Below are positions 22,740 to 34,104 of a stretch of DNA of 64,000 bases, one piece after another (the first letter of the stretch is position 1; each line of letters begins with the position of its first letter). This DNA is from Cordilura impudica (taxonomy: Eukaryota > Arthropoda > Insecta > Diptera > Scathophagidae): positions 95,252,585 through 95,316,584 of the forward strand of contig OY821519.1 of assembly GCA_963682025.1 (NCBI GenBank), given 5' to 3'. A program made the position numbers and the translations under genes. The notes under the pieces were generated by a model. The model saw nothing but the letters and a program-made list of their open reading frames with translations, was not told where the DNA came from and ran no database searches.

Positions 22740-23879
22740 ATAAAAATTAAACCATTCTTGAAAAATTAATCCTAGATATTTAAATATATCAAAATAGGAA
22801 ACTAATTCATATATTATACACAGAATGAATGTGCATCCTTAAAAATTTTAATTTAATATTGTAATATGTGAAAAAATTGTGGTAATTCAACAGTGTAAGA
22901 ATTTATCAATATATTTGCCGTTTAATTTTCGGATGGGAAACAGCAATTAAAATGTTATCCTCATATAAAAATATAATATTTTCTCCCTCAGGATAACCAG
23001 GGATTTGTGCTAAATAAATATTGAGAAGTTACACATCTCTATTAACAGAATTAAAATTGTCGAAATTTACATAAAAAGTTCTACTATGTAGATAAGTAAT
23101 GAAAAATAACTCTGCTAACAATTTAATTAAACCTAAAAGTTTTAAGCATCTTCCTGCCATGACAAAAGCATTCTCAATATATAAAATAAGAATTATTGAA
23201 GCACTTATATTATTAAGATAAGTAGAAATAATCAGAGAGAGTTATAAGACCATATACAGTGGAATTTTATTTAAAATAAATTTTTAAATGATTATCATAA
23301 TTGTTATAATTATCATGTAGCCGTTCAATTAAAAACCATTTTCATTGTTAAAGTAACGGTAATGCCTAAACATTCACTTTGCATTTACATCAATCAAATA
23401 TCAATGAAAAGTATTTTTTCTAATGAATTAATCCCTTGTATGCGGCCCAGCCTAATGTTTTTGCCAATGTACCAACGGTAGAAATGATTTAAATCTGTGT
23501 GCAGGTATTTGAAAGGTAGGCAGTATATTTGAACATGGTCTAAATTGTTATTTTTCTATTTGTTGTTTAATTTTAAAACCTCAAATAGAATTTTCTTTTT
23601 GTTAAATACTCGCACAGAAAGAATTTTTTATTTTTTTATTTATTAAGGAAATTACTCAAGTTTGGAATTAAATGAAATTGTAAAGTCAATTGCAAAGTTG
23701 GATATCGATAACGGTAAAATACATTAAACGATAGCAATTTAAATTTTCGTTATAGTTATTCAATTGTGATATTTAGTATCAAAACGCCACTTATTAATAT
23801 TTACATTATAGCCGCTATAATACGAATACGCATAACTATTTTTACTATGACTTATAGAATAACTAAGGTTCGCAAATAA
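22740..23879. other. AT-rich spacer, no gene seen
   Basis: No recognisable ORF, family box or tandem repeat. Confidence 0.4.
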
Positions 23880-25715
23880 CGCTGTGGAACAAATTCAGGT
23901 TAGCAAAAGTTAGGTCGATTCTGAAAGTGAGGGGTGAAAATAGAGGCTAAATTAGAAGACCGCATCGCGGCGTTTGTTTATGTTAGCTCGAATTTTTTTT
24001 TTAATCGACCTTCGAACTTTGCAGTCAAATGCCGATTTTCAGCATATTGTTTATATGGTTTTTTTGGCTATAATTCGTCCACTAATTTATATTTTTTCAA
24101 TCTGTAAAAGCCAAATTATTGCTAGAGACCTGTGCAACAATTAAATTTTTTTTAAAAATTGAATTAGAAAATTTTTGTGGTGCTTATGAAGCAAAATGTT
24201 GGAAAAATTATTTTTTTCATGCTTTTTGAAAATATTTTCCACAAAACTAAGTCTTATTTGCTTTCTGTTTGATCTGTAATATGCTTATCAGTTTCATCAA
24301 TAAATTTCATTTGAAAAGAAAATGGTCTTAGTCGATAATTTGCGTTAAAAATCCCAAAACCATTAAATAAATAGCGATTTAGGTAGAAGTAATTAAAAAG
24401 TGAAGTTCCAAGAATTAGGAATTAGTAAAACAACTTTTTTGTTTTCAACCACCGCACAGGCAGCGATTTTTTTTTTATTTCGTACAAGCGAACTAATTTC
24501 AATTTCCAGCATAGTCGCATTGGACGGAAATGGCCTAAAGACAATAGGCTACACGAAAGTCTTGTGCCTGAAATGAAAATTTTGTAGCCGTTGCTCCACA
24601 TTAAACTTGGCATTGCTGAAAATTTTTTGAAATGTATCGCAAAAAGGCCAGCAGTATTCAACCGCTTAAAAGACATTTCCCCAAGACTAAGTAACGCCAA
24701 AATTCAGGAAGGGGTTGTTAATGGTCCCGACATGCGGAAACTAATGAGTCGTTAAGATTTTGACCAAGTTCTGACAGACCGAGAATTAAATGCATGGCTC
24801 GCATTGAAAGCAGTCATTAAAGGACTTTTGGGTAAAGAACGCAAAGAGGAAAGAAATCTCCAGATGCAATACTCGCTGAAATTTGTTGGTGGTATAAAAA
24901 CACCTTTGAAGAAGAGGAAGAGGAGGAAAAAGAGGAAGAGGGGAAGACAAAGCTGAAATTCCAGAATATCTGTTGGACAAAATTATCGACCTTTCTGATG
25001 ATGATGACGATGACCAAGATATTAGAGAGAGCAGTGATGTTGATCCACAGCCGCCTGCTAAACGGAAACTGGCCAAATCATTAATTTAATTTATTTAATT
25101 TTTTTACTTAAAACCATGAAACTAACATTTCAAAAATATATATTTTTCCATATTTTTATAATTTCTTTTTCAATGTTTCTTCAAAACCAACACTGAACAA
25201 CTTTGGTACATTAAAAATGAGAAGTAAATTAATATTAAGCTGGAAAACGTAAGTTTTGTATTATGATTGTTTTCTTTTCAAATGAAATTTATTTTAGAAA
25301 CTGAGAAGCATATTATAGATCAAACAGAAAGCAAAAAAGATTTAGTTTTCTGGAAAATATTTTCATAAAGCATGAAAAAAAAAATAATTTTTTTAACATT
25401 TTGCTTCATAAGCACCACAAAAATTTTCTAAATCAATTTTTTTTAAAATTTTAATTATTGCACAGGTCTCTAGCAATAATTTGGCTTTTACAGATTGAAA
25501 AAATATCAATTAGTCGACGAGTTATAGCCAAAAAACCATATAAACAATATGCTGAAAATCGGCATTTGACTGCAAAGTTCGAAGGTCGATTAAAAAAAAA
25601 ATTAGAACTAACATAAACAAACGCCGCGATAAGGGTCTTCTAATTTAGCCTCTATTTTCACCCCTCACTCTCAGAATCGACCTAACTTTTGCTAACCTGA
25701 ATTTATTCCACAGTG
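23880..25715. mobile_element. DNA transposon with ~446-bp terminal inverted repeats (T1)
   Basis: Left arm 23880-24326 and right arm 25270-25715 are inverted copies, starting CRCTGTGGAAYAAATTCAGG and running through GTTAGCAAAAGTTAGGTCGA, GCCTCTATTTTCACCCCTC, AACGCCGCG, CATTTGACTGCAAAGTTCGA and CAGGTCTCTAGCAATAATTT to ATTTCATTTGAAAAGAAAA. The central 940 bp carries the decayed gene at 24440-25089 (plus strand). No target duplication is evident. It sits at the truncated downstream edge of a minus-strand hAT gene. Confidence 0.9.
24440..25089 (+). pseudogene. Decayed gene of transposon T1 (HIKLG family)
   Basis: Plus-strand reading gives SLVPEMKIL, then a stop, LHIKLGIAENFLKCIAKRPA (about 24595), RLKDISPR, IQEGVVNGPDMRKLMSR (24700), a TAA near 24754, DFDQVLTDRELNAWLALKAV, GLLGKERKEER, then a WWYKN segment, a Glu-rich run, LSDDDDDDQD and a C-terminus PPAKRKLAKSLI ending TAA at 25087-25089. 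The order HIKLGL / GPxxRKLM / AWxxFKxVIKNFLG matches a protein type that I recall as repeated, uncharacterised predicted proteins in arthropods and Hydra. Its lodging between long inverted repeats here supports a transposon role. At least two stops and one frameshift make it dead. Minus ORFs over 24422-25076 are antisense shadows. Confidence 0.65.
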
Positions 25716-25719
25716 TAAT

Positions 25720-27716
25720 CTTATCTGTAATTCCAGCTTCAGAGCTATTATCAATTTCAATAAAATTTAAGAAATTATCATACATCATATGTTTTTCATC
25801 ACTACTTGGACAGACGACTCGGACAATTAATCACATTTGCTCAGTATGGGAAATACCTGCAGTACAATCAACGATTATTGAATAATATTTATTCTGTTTT
25901 ATTAATTTCTCTTTGACTGCAGAATTTAACAATGCAATCATTTCATTTTGAATTCTTTTGCTCAAATAATGTAGGAATAATTCTTTATTATACCCTATAC
26001 CACTATGTGGTTTGGGTATAATGACTTTGTGCTGCTGTTTGTAACAACCAAAAATATTTGACCTAGACCCATCTTTAATTATACCGATCGAATCAGAATC
26101 ACTTTCTGAGTTGATTTAACAATGTCCGTCCGTCCGTCCGTCTGTGTGTCCATGTAAAGCTTGTAATCAAACTGCAGGTCGCAAATATGAATATATTTTG
26201 ATGAAATTTGGTATATCAGCTTTTGTCGGCCATGGGATGAACGCTGTTGAAATTGGTGAGAATCGGTCCATGTTCAGACCTAGCCCCCATACAAATTACC
26301 CATATGAAATCGACATAAATTGCCATAAGATCCAAACTGTCATATAGATCTTACTCAAATTGGGTTTGTATGCGTTCATTACATCCACTAATGAGTAGTC
26401 CAAAAATGATCCCTTTGACCCCATATAGAGCTGCTTCCCGATCTTCACTTAAATCTATTAAAAACCAAAAATATTGCACTGATTCTTCTCAAATTTTGTT
26501 TGTACATATTTTTGCAAAATACAAGAGACTTTACCAAACATGATCAGGATCGGTCCATTTTTGGACATAGTCCCTTTATAGATATAGCATCCGATATGAA
26601 CTTTTTCATATCTGCAGCCAAAGAAATTAATAAAAATCCCACTCAAATTTGGTTTTTGCTTATTTTCAATGTCCAGTTAGTTGGGCCTAAAAGATAGGGT
26701 TTCTAAACGCATGGTATAGGGTATCGTATAGTCGGTCTAGACCGACTATAATTTTCTTACTTGTTTTTATTTGACTTACGTGTTCTTTCAAGATTGGTTC
26801 GAATTTAGCTATAAGCTCCATAATTTTAAAGAAATTTCCATTGTTATCTTCATATAAATTATCGGAAGTTCCACTCAAAGCAAGATTCTGTAATCCGTGT
26901 AACTTAATAAACTCAAATAACCTCTCCAATACATTGCGCCAACGTATTGTATTTTCAGTCATGAGTTTTTTATTTACTGAATCAATAGTTTTTCCTTCAT
27001 TCAATCTTGGTCATTCCATGTTGAGATACATTTTAAGTGTTCAATTATTTTTTCATGCTCTTTTGAGCTGACTGACACATTTTTGCTGACTGACAATCAT
27101 TGAATCCATCAACAATTAGGGCAATTTCTTTCTAAGAAAAATGCCTGAATGGAAAATAGAAAACAGCATCAAGGATTTTGAATAAACCAACCACTTTCGT
27201 TGAATCTTTTCACCGTTAGGAAGTGTTTGATAATAGTTTGTAGAACAAACCTTCCGACTTCTTCCTTTCTTTTCTTCAGTCAATGGAAAAGTAAAATTAA
27301 TTATTTGGTCCACGTCTTGCAAGTAAATCGATATTTGGGCTAATATTTTGCTGCCAATTCCCAATATCGGACAAATAGTTTTGGGTACTTGAAACAGCAT
27401 CTAAAGATTTATATATAGGACTTTTATCGTTTCTAAATGAGAACTTATGTCAAATGAGTCATCAATGTCAGGCAAATTATTTTCTGCTTCAAGATTACAA
27501 TATGGGTTGGACCAGTATTCATCAACGTTCAATGATGTGGATGAACTTATCAGATCTGATAAGTGCAGTTAGACTCTAGGTCAATATGATGGAGCACATT
27601 TTCCGATTCTAAATATTCACTCTGACGATCAACATTTGAAGATTTAAGAAAACAAGAAATGTTCTGACATTTTTCTTTTTGCTTTTCCTGATTTGCTTTC
27701 CTTTTTCTACCTTGGA
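25720..27716 (-). pseudogene. hAT (ZMYM1-like) transposase pseudogene
   Basis: Reading down from 27716: a basic N-terminus (GRKRKANQEKQKEK), an acidic stretch with stops, then CSTNYYQTLPNGEKIQRKWL and VYSKS (TTF-type zinc-finger region, 27116-27400), then IRWRNVLERLFEFIKLHG, NLALSGTSDNLYEDNNGNF and ELIAKFEPILKEHV (26770-27004). After the INE-1-like insertion: KELFLHYLSKRIQNEMIALL and YYSIIVDCTAGISHTEQM (near 25850-25880), where VDCT-ISHTEQ carries the first catalytic Asp of hAT transposases. A stop follows TEQM. Everything beyond NFLNFIEIDNSSEAGI is lost at T1. Frameshifts separate the zinc-finger and central parts. Family identification is firm; activity is impossible. Confidence 0.85.
25989..26767 (+). 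mobile_element. INE-1-like element, family 1, full copy inside hAT gene
   Basis: TATACCCTATACCACTATGT at 25989, GTATAATGACTTTGTGCTGC, TCCG tract 26127-26140, TGGTATAGGGTATCG at 26712, hairpin AGTCGGTCTAGACCGACT at 26730 and CTTACTTGTT. It splits hAT codons (EPILKEHV…IK / NKELFLHYL) on the minus strand, with an in-frame join possible without a duplicated target. Confidence 0.88.
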
Positions 27717-27754
27717 TTAAAAATAAAACCTAACAGTGTAGAAAAACGAAAGTT

Positions 27755-28522
27755 CTGTGGTTTTCTGGAATAACCGCGTATGTCCATTATTGTCAGTTTT
27801 GAGTTAACGATGCCAAATATATTAATTTTTAATGCTCTTTTCATGTGCTCTTTTACATGTATAAAAAGAAAAACTTTAACCATTTCTGAGTTTTTCTTTA
27901 AATAACGACGTAACTTAAATGTTTATTAAATTAATTTGCAGCACTAACGACGTATGTCAACCTACGTTTGATCGCTGACAAATTATTTTCTCAGAAAACG
28001 ACACATAGCGACATAACTTGTTATTAATGAAAAAAATGCTAAATAATTTTGGATTAGTTTTCAGTTTATAACCACTTGTAAAAACTTGTGTGTTTATTTC
28101 TGTTATTTTTTGTCACTATTATTCTTGATACGTTGTTATATTCTCATCCTAAGTCCCGTTAACTTTTTGTTGACGAACAAAAAATCCATTTTTCAGGCAA
28201 CAACAACTTATGTCTACATGGGTGGTTGCATTTGTAGTTTTCTTTTTCAAAGAAAATGACGTTTGTCGACATAAGTTGTTTTATCTGCACACACTTTAAG
28301 TGTAATTTACATATTGTTTTTTCGTCCTTCTCTAGGATCTATTCCTCTGAAGATTTTTGACTCAAAATTTCACGTAAAGTATTGATTGCCCATATCTACA
28401 GGACTGTTAAATAAAAAGCTCTAAAAACTTTATATCGAGCCCATAATTTCAAATATAACTCTTTTTGGCTCCCCTGAACATTTTGATTTTATGACATATG
28501 CGGTTATTCTAGAAAACCACAG
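27755..28522. mobile_element. 768-bp TIR element inside hAT 5' region
   Basis: Inverted ends CTGTGGTTTTCTGGAATAAC (27755) and its near-complement ending at 28522, about 32 bases. Inside, the motif family CGACRTAAGTTG / ACGACGTATGTCAAC recurs in both orientations (27904, 27948, 27998, 28200, 28256), giving a palindrome-rich core. Non-coding. No clear target duplication. Confidence 0.75.
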
Positions 28523-28844
28523 AGATAAGATGCTTAATATGCCTACTATGCCATAAATATGAATTTTGTTGTTTTGAAAAACTAGCTCCCATACGCAACA
28601 GTCACTGTTCGTTTAGTTACCATTCTTTGAATTCCAAAAAAAATTCAAATATTGTAAAATGCAAAGCCTACTATGTGATAAATATAAATTTCTTTTAAAT
28701 CGTTATTTACCAATTTCTTTTACATATTAATTTGATTGATTTAATTCTTTTTATATGGCGCCCCAATGTTACAGGCTAGGGCGCCCCAATCTGCCAGGTG
28801 CCTAGAGCCATGTCCTTACTGACTCGACCCTAGGGCCGGCCCTG

Positions 28845-29718
28845 CTAATAGCCGTATCAAAGGTAGAGAGCTATGGTTTGAACTCAGTCGAATACCTGTA
28901 AAAGTTATTTATTATCATATTACAATAAATCAATACGTCCAGGATTTGATTTCAGAAACAACTTCTGACTTGGTAAAGCAAATATTAGAGTTCGTTTCCA
29001 CGCCTTTGTTGGCAGAACAAATATTTCTAAGGACGCATGTAACCAGGAAACTGGTCACTCACGATGTGGTCATCTTATCAGACCTTATTTAGAAATAACT
29101 AACCGCAAGTCTCTATACACGAACAATATGAAATGTTACGTGTTGGATGTCTTGTGATTTCACCAAAGACCAAAATTGTATCGCAATGTATTGGAACACA
29201 ATGTGTATTATCCCAATGCCGATAAATTGACTCAAGAGAAAGTTACATATATATGATCATAATTTGTGTTTGTTGTATTTATTTTACGTTAACCCACTCT
29301 GTGGTCAAGTTGAGTTTCTTAAAAAAATTCCTAATTAATACCAACTTATATCAGGAAATTTTGCGGACAATATGCCGATATATTATGATTTTTAATTTGT
29401 GGAACAGAAAAATGTTTTTCTAAAAATTATAAAATTTATAAAATATGTATGGACTACCTAAAGATTAATGATTACTATTTTATTGTAAGCTATTGTCTTA
29501 TACGAGTATCCCTTAAATAAAAATAAATTATTAATAAAAATTATTAATAAAAGTTATTATTAAAAAAGTGTCGTTTTAAATATTTTATATCAGCAAAAAC
29601 ATAGATAAATGGGAAATAAAATTAATAAATCCATTGTACCAACTAAATACCACAATTCTAATAATCGATTTTATATTTACATGCAATTGCCCTTACCATT
29701 ATACGTTTATATAGATTA
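28845..29718. other. Spacer, no gene seen
   Basis: Slightly less AT-rich at 28930-29200 but without a supported ORF or family motif. Confidence 0.4.
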
Positions 29719-30076
29719 CCAGCAGATTCCAGCACTCGAAATTCGAGCGCAAATTCTAGGAATTTTATTTTTTCATTTAATAAAGACCCTAAAGGTATGC
29801 TTCACAATTCAACTCATTTTAAATGATGAAAACGAACACAAACACATTAACAAATTTAATAAACACACACATAGCATTGCATAATTTTATGCATGTGTTA
29901 GTAGCAACTTTAAACGATCATAACTCCAAAAATGTCCCAGACGTTGAAAATCTGTAAATCTGGTTCACAGCAAAAACGTAATACCTTTCAAATGATAAAT
30001 TTTTTGTCAAAATCGGGGTAAAACAGTGAAACTTACATTGGTCACAAGAAATCGCCTAGCCTATTAATATTAAAGA
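29719..30076 (-). mobile_element. Helitron-like element A2 (358 bp)
   Basis: Minus strand from TCTTTAATATTAATAGGCTA (30076) to hairpin GCTCGAATTTCGAGTGC and CTGG|T (29719). CTGG still fits the CTRR Helitron end. The ORF at 29609-29884 runs into it and is incidental. Confidence 0.8.
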
Positions 30077-30410
30077 AGATATAATTCAGTACTCACAAAA
30101 GAATATTGTGATGGTAGATGGGTCTACCAAAATTCAGTTGGCAACAAATTCGGTTGCAACAACTAATCCGTTTTCTGTGTGTGGGAAATTGATTTTTGTG
30201 TTAGGGAGAAAATGGGTGTGATGTATGTCTGGGACATCAGTGAACTCAGATGATGTCATGGCGAAATTCTATTGGATTTCAAGTGGGAGGGACGTACCCT
30301 GGAATCGTTAACTTCCAGGAAGAGGAGAATCAGTGTGGTCGAGTGACGTTGTAATTGTGTGTTAGTGATTTGTTCTAATCGGGGTGCGTTTCGGGTTCGC
30401 AATTTTTTAT

Positions 30411-31193
30411 TATACCCTATACCACTATGTGGTTTGGGTATAATGACTTTGTGCTGCTGTTTGTAACAACCAAAAATATTTGACCTAGACCCATCTTTAA
30501 TTATACCGATCGAATCAGAATCACTTTCTGAGTTGATTTAACAATGTCCGTCCGTCCGTCCGTCCGTCCGTCCGTCTGTGTGTCCATGTAAAGCTTGTAA
30601 TCAAACTGCAGGTCGCAAATACGAATATATTTTGATGAAACTTGGTATATAAGCTTTTATCGGCCATGGGATGAACGCTATTGAAATTGGAGAGAATCGG
30701 TCCATGTTCAGACCTAGCCCCCATACAAATTACCCATATGAAATCGACATAAATTGCCATAAGATCCAAATTGTCATATAGATCTTACTCAAATTGGGTT
30801 TGTATGCGTTCATTACATCCACTAATGAGTAGTCCAAAAATGATCCCTTTGACACCATATAGAGCTGCTTCCCGATCTTCACTTAAATCTATTAAAAAGC
30901 AAAAATATTGCACTGATTCTTCTCAAATTTTGTTTGTACATATTTTTACAAAATACAAGAGACTTTACCAAACATGGCCAGGATCGGTCCATTTTTGGGC
31001 CTAGTCCCCATATAGATATAGCATCCCATATGAACTTTTTCATATCTGCAGCCAAAAAAATTAATAAAAATGCCATTCTAATTTGGTTTATGCTTATTTT
31101 CTATATCCAGTTAGTTGGTTCTAAGAGATAGGGTCTCTAAACGCATGGTATAGGGTATCGTATGGTAGACCGACTATAATTTTCTTACTTGTT
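30411..31193 (+). mobile_element. INE-1-like element, family 1, full copy
   Basis: TATACCCTATACCACTATGT at 30411; five or more TCCG units at 30546-30578; TGGTATAGGGTATCG at 31147; hairpin half lost (TATGGTAGACCGACTAT); CTTACTTGTT end. Closely similar to the 26-kb and 33-kb copies, so probably from the same recent burst. Confidence 0.9.
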
Positions 31194-32550
31194 TTTTCTT
31201 GACTCTAGTAAATGTTGGCATGAAATGAAATTTCTTTATCGGTGTCAAGGACTACCCCCAACCCGGCAAGCTCTAGCCAAGCTAAAAGCGGGCATGCCAG
31301 CAACGCTGACAATCTGGCAATCCAAATATTTTCTCTTGTTACAGCCGACACTGCTACAAATGGTTTGTCACCAAAAACTAATTTTCATTATATAGACAAT
31401 AGTCTCTCGATATATTGTTTTAATAAACACAAATTATTTTCTACTAATTTATTTGCTTTGCTTTAAAAAAAAGGTTTCATACTATTTTCGCAATACTGCA
31501 TATTATTTAACTCTCCTGTATCATTTTTATCTCTTAAAAAGTTTAATTATGAAATGCACGTAAAACGAAGTACACACCACAAGTATTAAAAACGTGAATG
31601 AACACAGTTGTTAGTTTCATTTTTATAATGTACGACTACTGGCTAAAGTTGGAAAAACAATAATGAAATTGTTTATAGTCACCAATAAATGAGGATAAGC
31701 AGATATGAAACCAAAAAAAAATAAAAAATTCAGCATTCAGCATATTATTTTCATATTTATAGTACTAAGTATACATATGTATATGCAAGTAATAGGGTCT
31801 CATTTATTTGTATCACACAATTTTTTTATAACTGTTTAACTAAATTTCACAACATTCTATCGATTATCTTTAACAGTAGTTTAGCTCAAAGTTCCGTGGA
31901 GGTTCTTTTCGAAGCCTTTAAAATTGTTTTAAATATAATTTTTGAATGGATTTATTTGTTTGGCAAATGTCAATAGTCATAATCAATAAGTGATAATTTT
32001 GAAATTGTATAAACAAAATACGTTGTTCCTGATAATCTTGTCTTTACTCGTACTTCCACTAAATTTAATGAATGAGTTTTTATTGGTTGCAGAATTATGC
32101 ATTAAAAATTGAAAAAGACATTTATAAAATTTAGTACAAACATATTAAGTCTTTATAGCGACTGTTGGGTACAGTTACCATTTGTCGATAATTAACCTTT
32201 AAATTCTAATGCCATTTAAATTTAAAGTTAATTGTTTCTGTTTTTTAATCAGTATTTATTATAATTCCTAATTTATTGTTTTTTTAAGAAAAAATTAACT
32301 TCTATCAGTAATATTGCATAAGAGACCACAGACAAATATGTTTCTAAAGCAGCCAGCATTAGAATAGCCAAAATCAAAGTAAGGGATCATGCTTTGCAAT
32401 GTTTTGATAGCTTCAACAAAATCTTTACTAAAAATCTTAGCACTTTTAGTTTTGCCTTATTTCTGTAAAATGTTAAATATTTCCATTTGAATTCACTTTT
32501 AATATGTTAATTTGAACATACAAAGATAAATTGAATGCAAATATATCATA
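31194..32550. other. Spacer; one slightly GC-richer patch
   Basis: 31230-31390 is less AT-rich and open in two frames (for example TTPNPASSSQAKSGHASN), but I recognise no protein and there is no splice or family support. The rest is AT-rich without features. Confidence 0.35.
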
Positions 32551-32619
32551 AACAAGTAAGAGTGTTAAATTCGGCTGTGTTGAATCTTTGATACCCTCCA
32601 CCAGTGTTCTTAAAAACAA
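32551..32619 (-). mobile_element. INE-1-like family 2, 3' end fragment
   Basis: AACAAGTAAGAGTGTTAAAT then hairpin ATTCGGCTGTGTTGAAT and GATACCCTCCACCAGTG. Cut off directly by Helitron B3. Confidence 0.75.
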
Positions 32620-33045
32620 TCTATACTAATATTATAAAGAGGTAATGTGTGTTTGTTTGTTTGTTTGTTTGTAGAGGGTAATCTACGTAACTACTCATCT
32701 GATCTTCCTGAAATTTTCACAGAGTCTTACTGCGGCTATGGGAAGTGCTATAGGCTATAATTTTTTAAATATTTTTAGTGGGCGTGGCACCTCCCACACA
32801 AAGTAAATTTTTAATATCATAGACATATATTGAGTACTATGATAGGAAGAGCTTTCCAAATTTGTGTGAGGTCACCTATTGTTAATATTAGTAGTTACGC
32901 CGGAAATGGGCGGTATCGGATAAGTGGGCGTGGTAGCTCCCATACAAGTAATAATTCAATATTATATATCTCGACTACTGTGATAGAGAGAGCTTTTCTA
33001 ATTTGGCAGATGTCACCTATTATTAATGTGAGTAGTGTTATATAA
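32620..33045 (+). mobile_element. Helitron-like element B3, 3'-truncated
   Basis: A|TCTATACTAATATTATAAAG start, GTGTTTGTTTGTTTGTTTG, GATCTTCCTGAAATTTTCAC, GGGCGTGGCACCTCCCACAC, then a second GTGGGCGTGGTAGCTCCCAT phrase. The repeated GTGGGCGTGG / TACTATGATAGGAAGAGCTT phrases give about 130-bp tandem units. The 3' hairpin is replaced by TTTTA repeat sequence. Confidence 0.75.
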
Positions 33046-33315
33046 TTTAATTTATAATTTTTTTTATATATTTTTATATTTTATTTTATGTTATTTTATT
33101 TTGTTTTATTTTTTTTATCAATTTGATTTTATTTTATTTATTTTATTTATTCTATTTAATTTTATTTTATTTTATTTTATTCCATTTGATTTTATTTTAT
33201 GTTACTATATTTTATTTTATTTCATATTTTATTAATTTTATTTATGTTACTTCAGTTTATTTTAACTTATTTTATTATATTTTATTTTATATTATTTTGT
33301 TTTAAATTATTTTAT
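33046..33315. repeat. TTTTA-type repeat, left arm
   Basis: Degenerate TTTTA pentamers. It continues at 34105 after an INE-1-like insertion. ORFs of Phe/Tyr/Ile/Leu only are artefacts of this array. Confidence 0.85.
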
Positions 33316-34104
33316 TATACCCTATACCACTATGTGTTTTGGGTATAATGACTTTGTGCTGCTGTTTGTAATAACCAAAAATATTTGACCTAGACCCATC
33401 TTTAATTATACCGATCGAATCAGAATCACTTTCTGAGTTGATTTAACAATGTCCGTCCGTCCGTCCGTCCGTTCGTCCGTCTGTGTGTCCATGTAAAGCT
33501 TGTAATCAAACTGCAGGTCGCAAATATGAATATATTTTGATGAAATTTGGCATATAAGCTTTTATCGGCCATGGGATGAACGCTATTGAAATTGGTGAGA
33601 ATCGGTCCATGTTCAGACCTAGCCCCCATACAAATTACCCCTATGAAATCGACATAAATTGCCAAAAGATCCAAATTGTCATACAGATCTTACTCAAATT
33701 GGGTTTGTATGCGTTCATTACATCCATTAATGAGTAGTCCAAAAATGATCCCTTTGGCCCCATATAGAGCTGCTTCCCGATCTTCACTTAAATCTATTAA
33801 AAAATAAAAATATTGCACTGATTCTTCTCAAATTTTGTTTGTATATATTTTCGCAAAATACAAGAGACTTTACCAACCATGGTCAGGATCGGTCCATTTT
33901 TGGACCTAGTCCCCATATAGATATATCATCCGATATGAACTTTTTCATATCTGCAGCCAAAAAAATTTATAAAAATCCCACTCAAATTTGGTTTTTGCTT
34001 ATTTTCTATGTCCAGTTAGTTGGGCCTAGGAGATACGGTTTCTAAACGCATGGTATAGGGTATCGTATAGTCGGTCTAGACCGACTATAATTTTCTTACT
34101 TGTT
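33316..34104 (+). mobile_element. INE-1-like element, family 1, full copy inside TTTTA array
   Basis: TATACCCTATACCACTATGT-like start at 33316, TCCG tract 33452-33480, GTCGCAAATATGAATATATT, TGGTATAGGGTATCG at 34050, perfect hairpin AGTCGGTCTAGACCGACT at 34069 and CTTACTTGTT. Flanked by TTTTA pentamers on both sides. Confidence 0.92.

Larger units (their letters stand above)
25720..28844 (-). mobile_element. hAT element, 3'-truncated, with nested insertions
   Basis: The minus-strand 5' terminus is CAGGGCCGGCCCTAGGGTC at 28844, followed by GGGGCGCC words (28745-28790), the usual kind of terminus for ZMYM1-like hAT elements. It contains a TIR element at 27755-28522 and an INE-1-like element at 25989-26767. 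Its downstream end is cut off by transposon T1 at 25715, so the second terminus is absent. Confidence 0.75.

Noticed and set aside
24422..25076. Minus-strand ORFs of 66-96 codons, Ser-rich
   Set aside because: They are antisense to the better supported plus-strand relic with a Glu/Asp-rich tail.
30521..33674. Near-identical minus ORFs containing GARSEHGPIL and SVHPMADKSLY in several places
   Set aside because: They are by-products of INE-1-like copies, where the same non-coding box is read in the same frame each time; many copies have stops in it.
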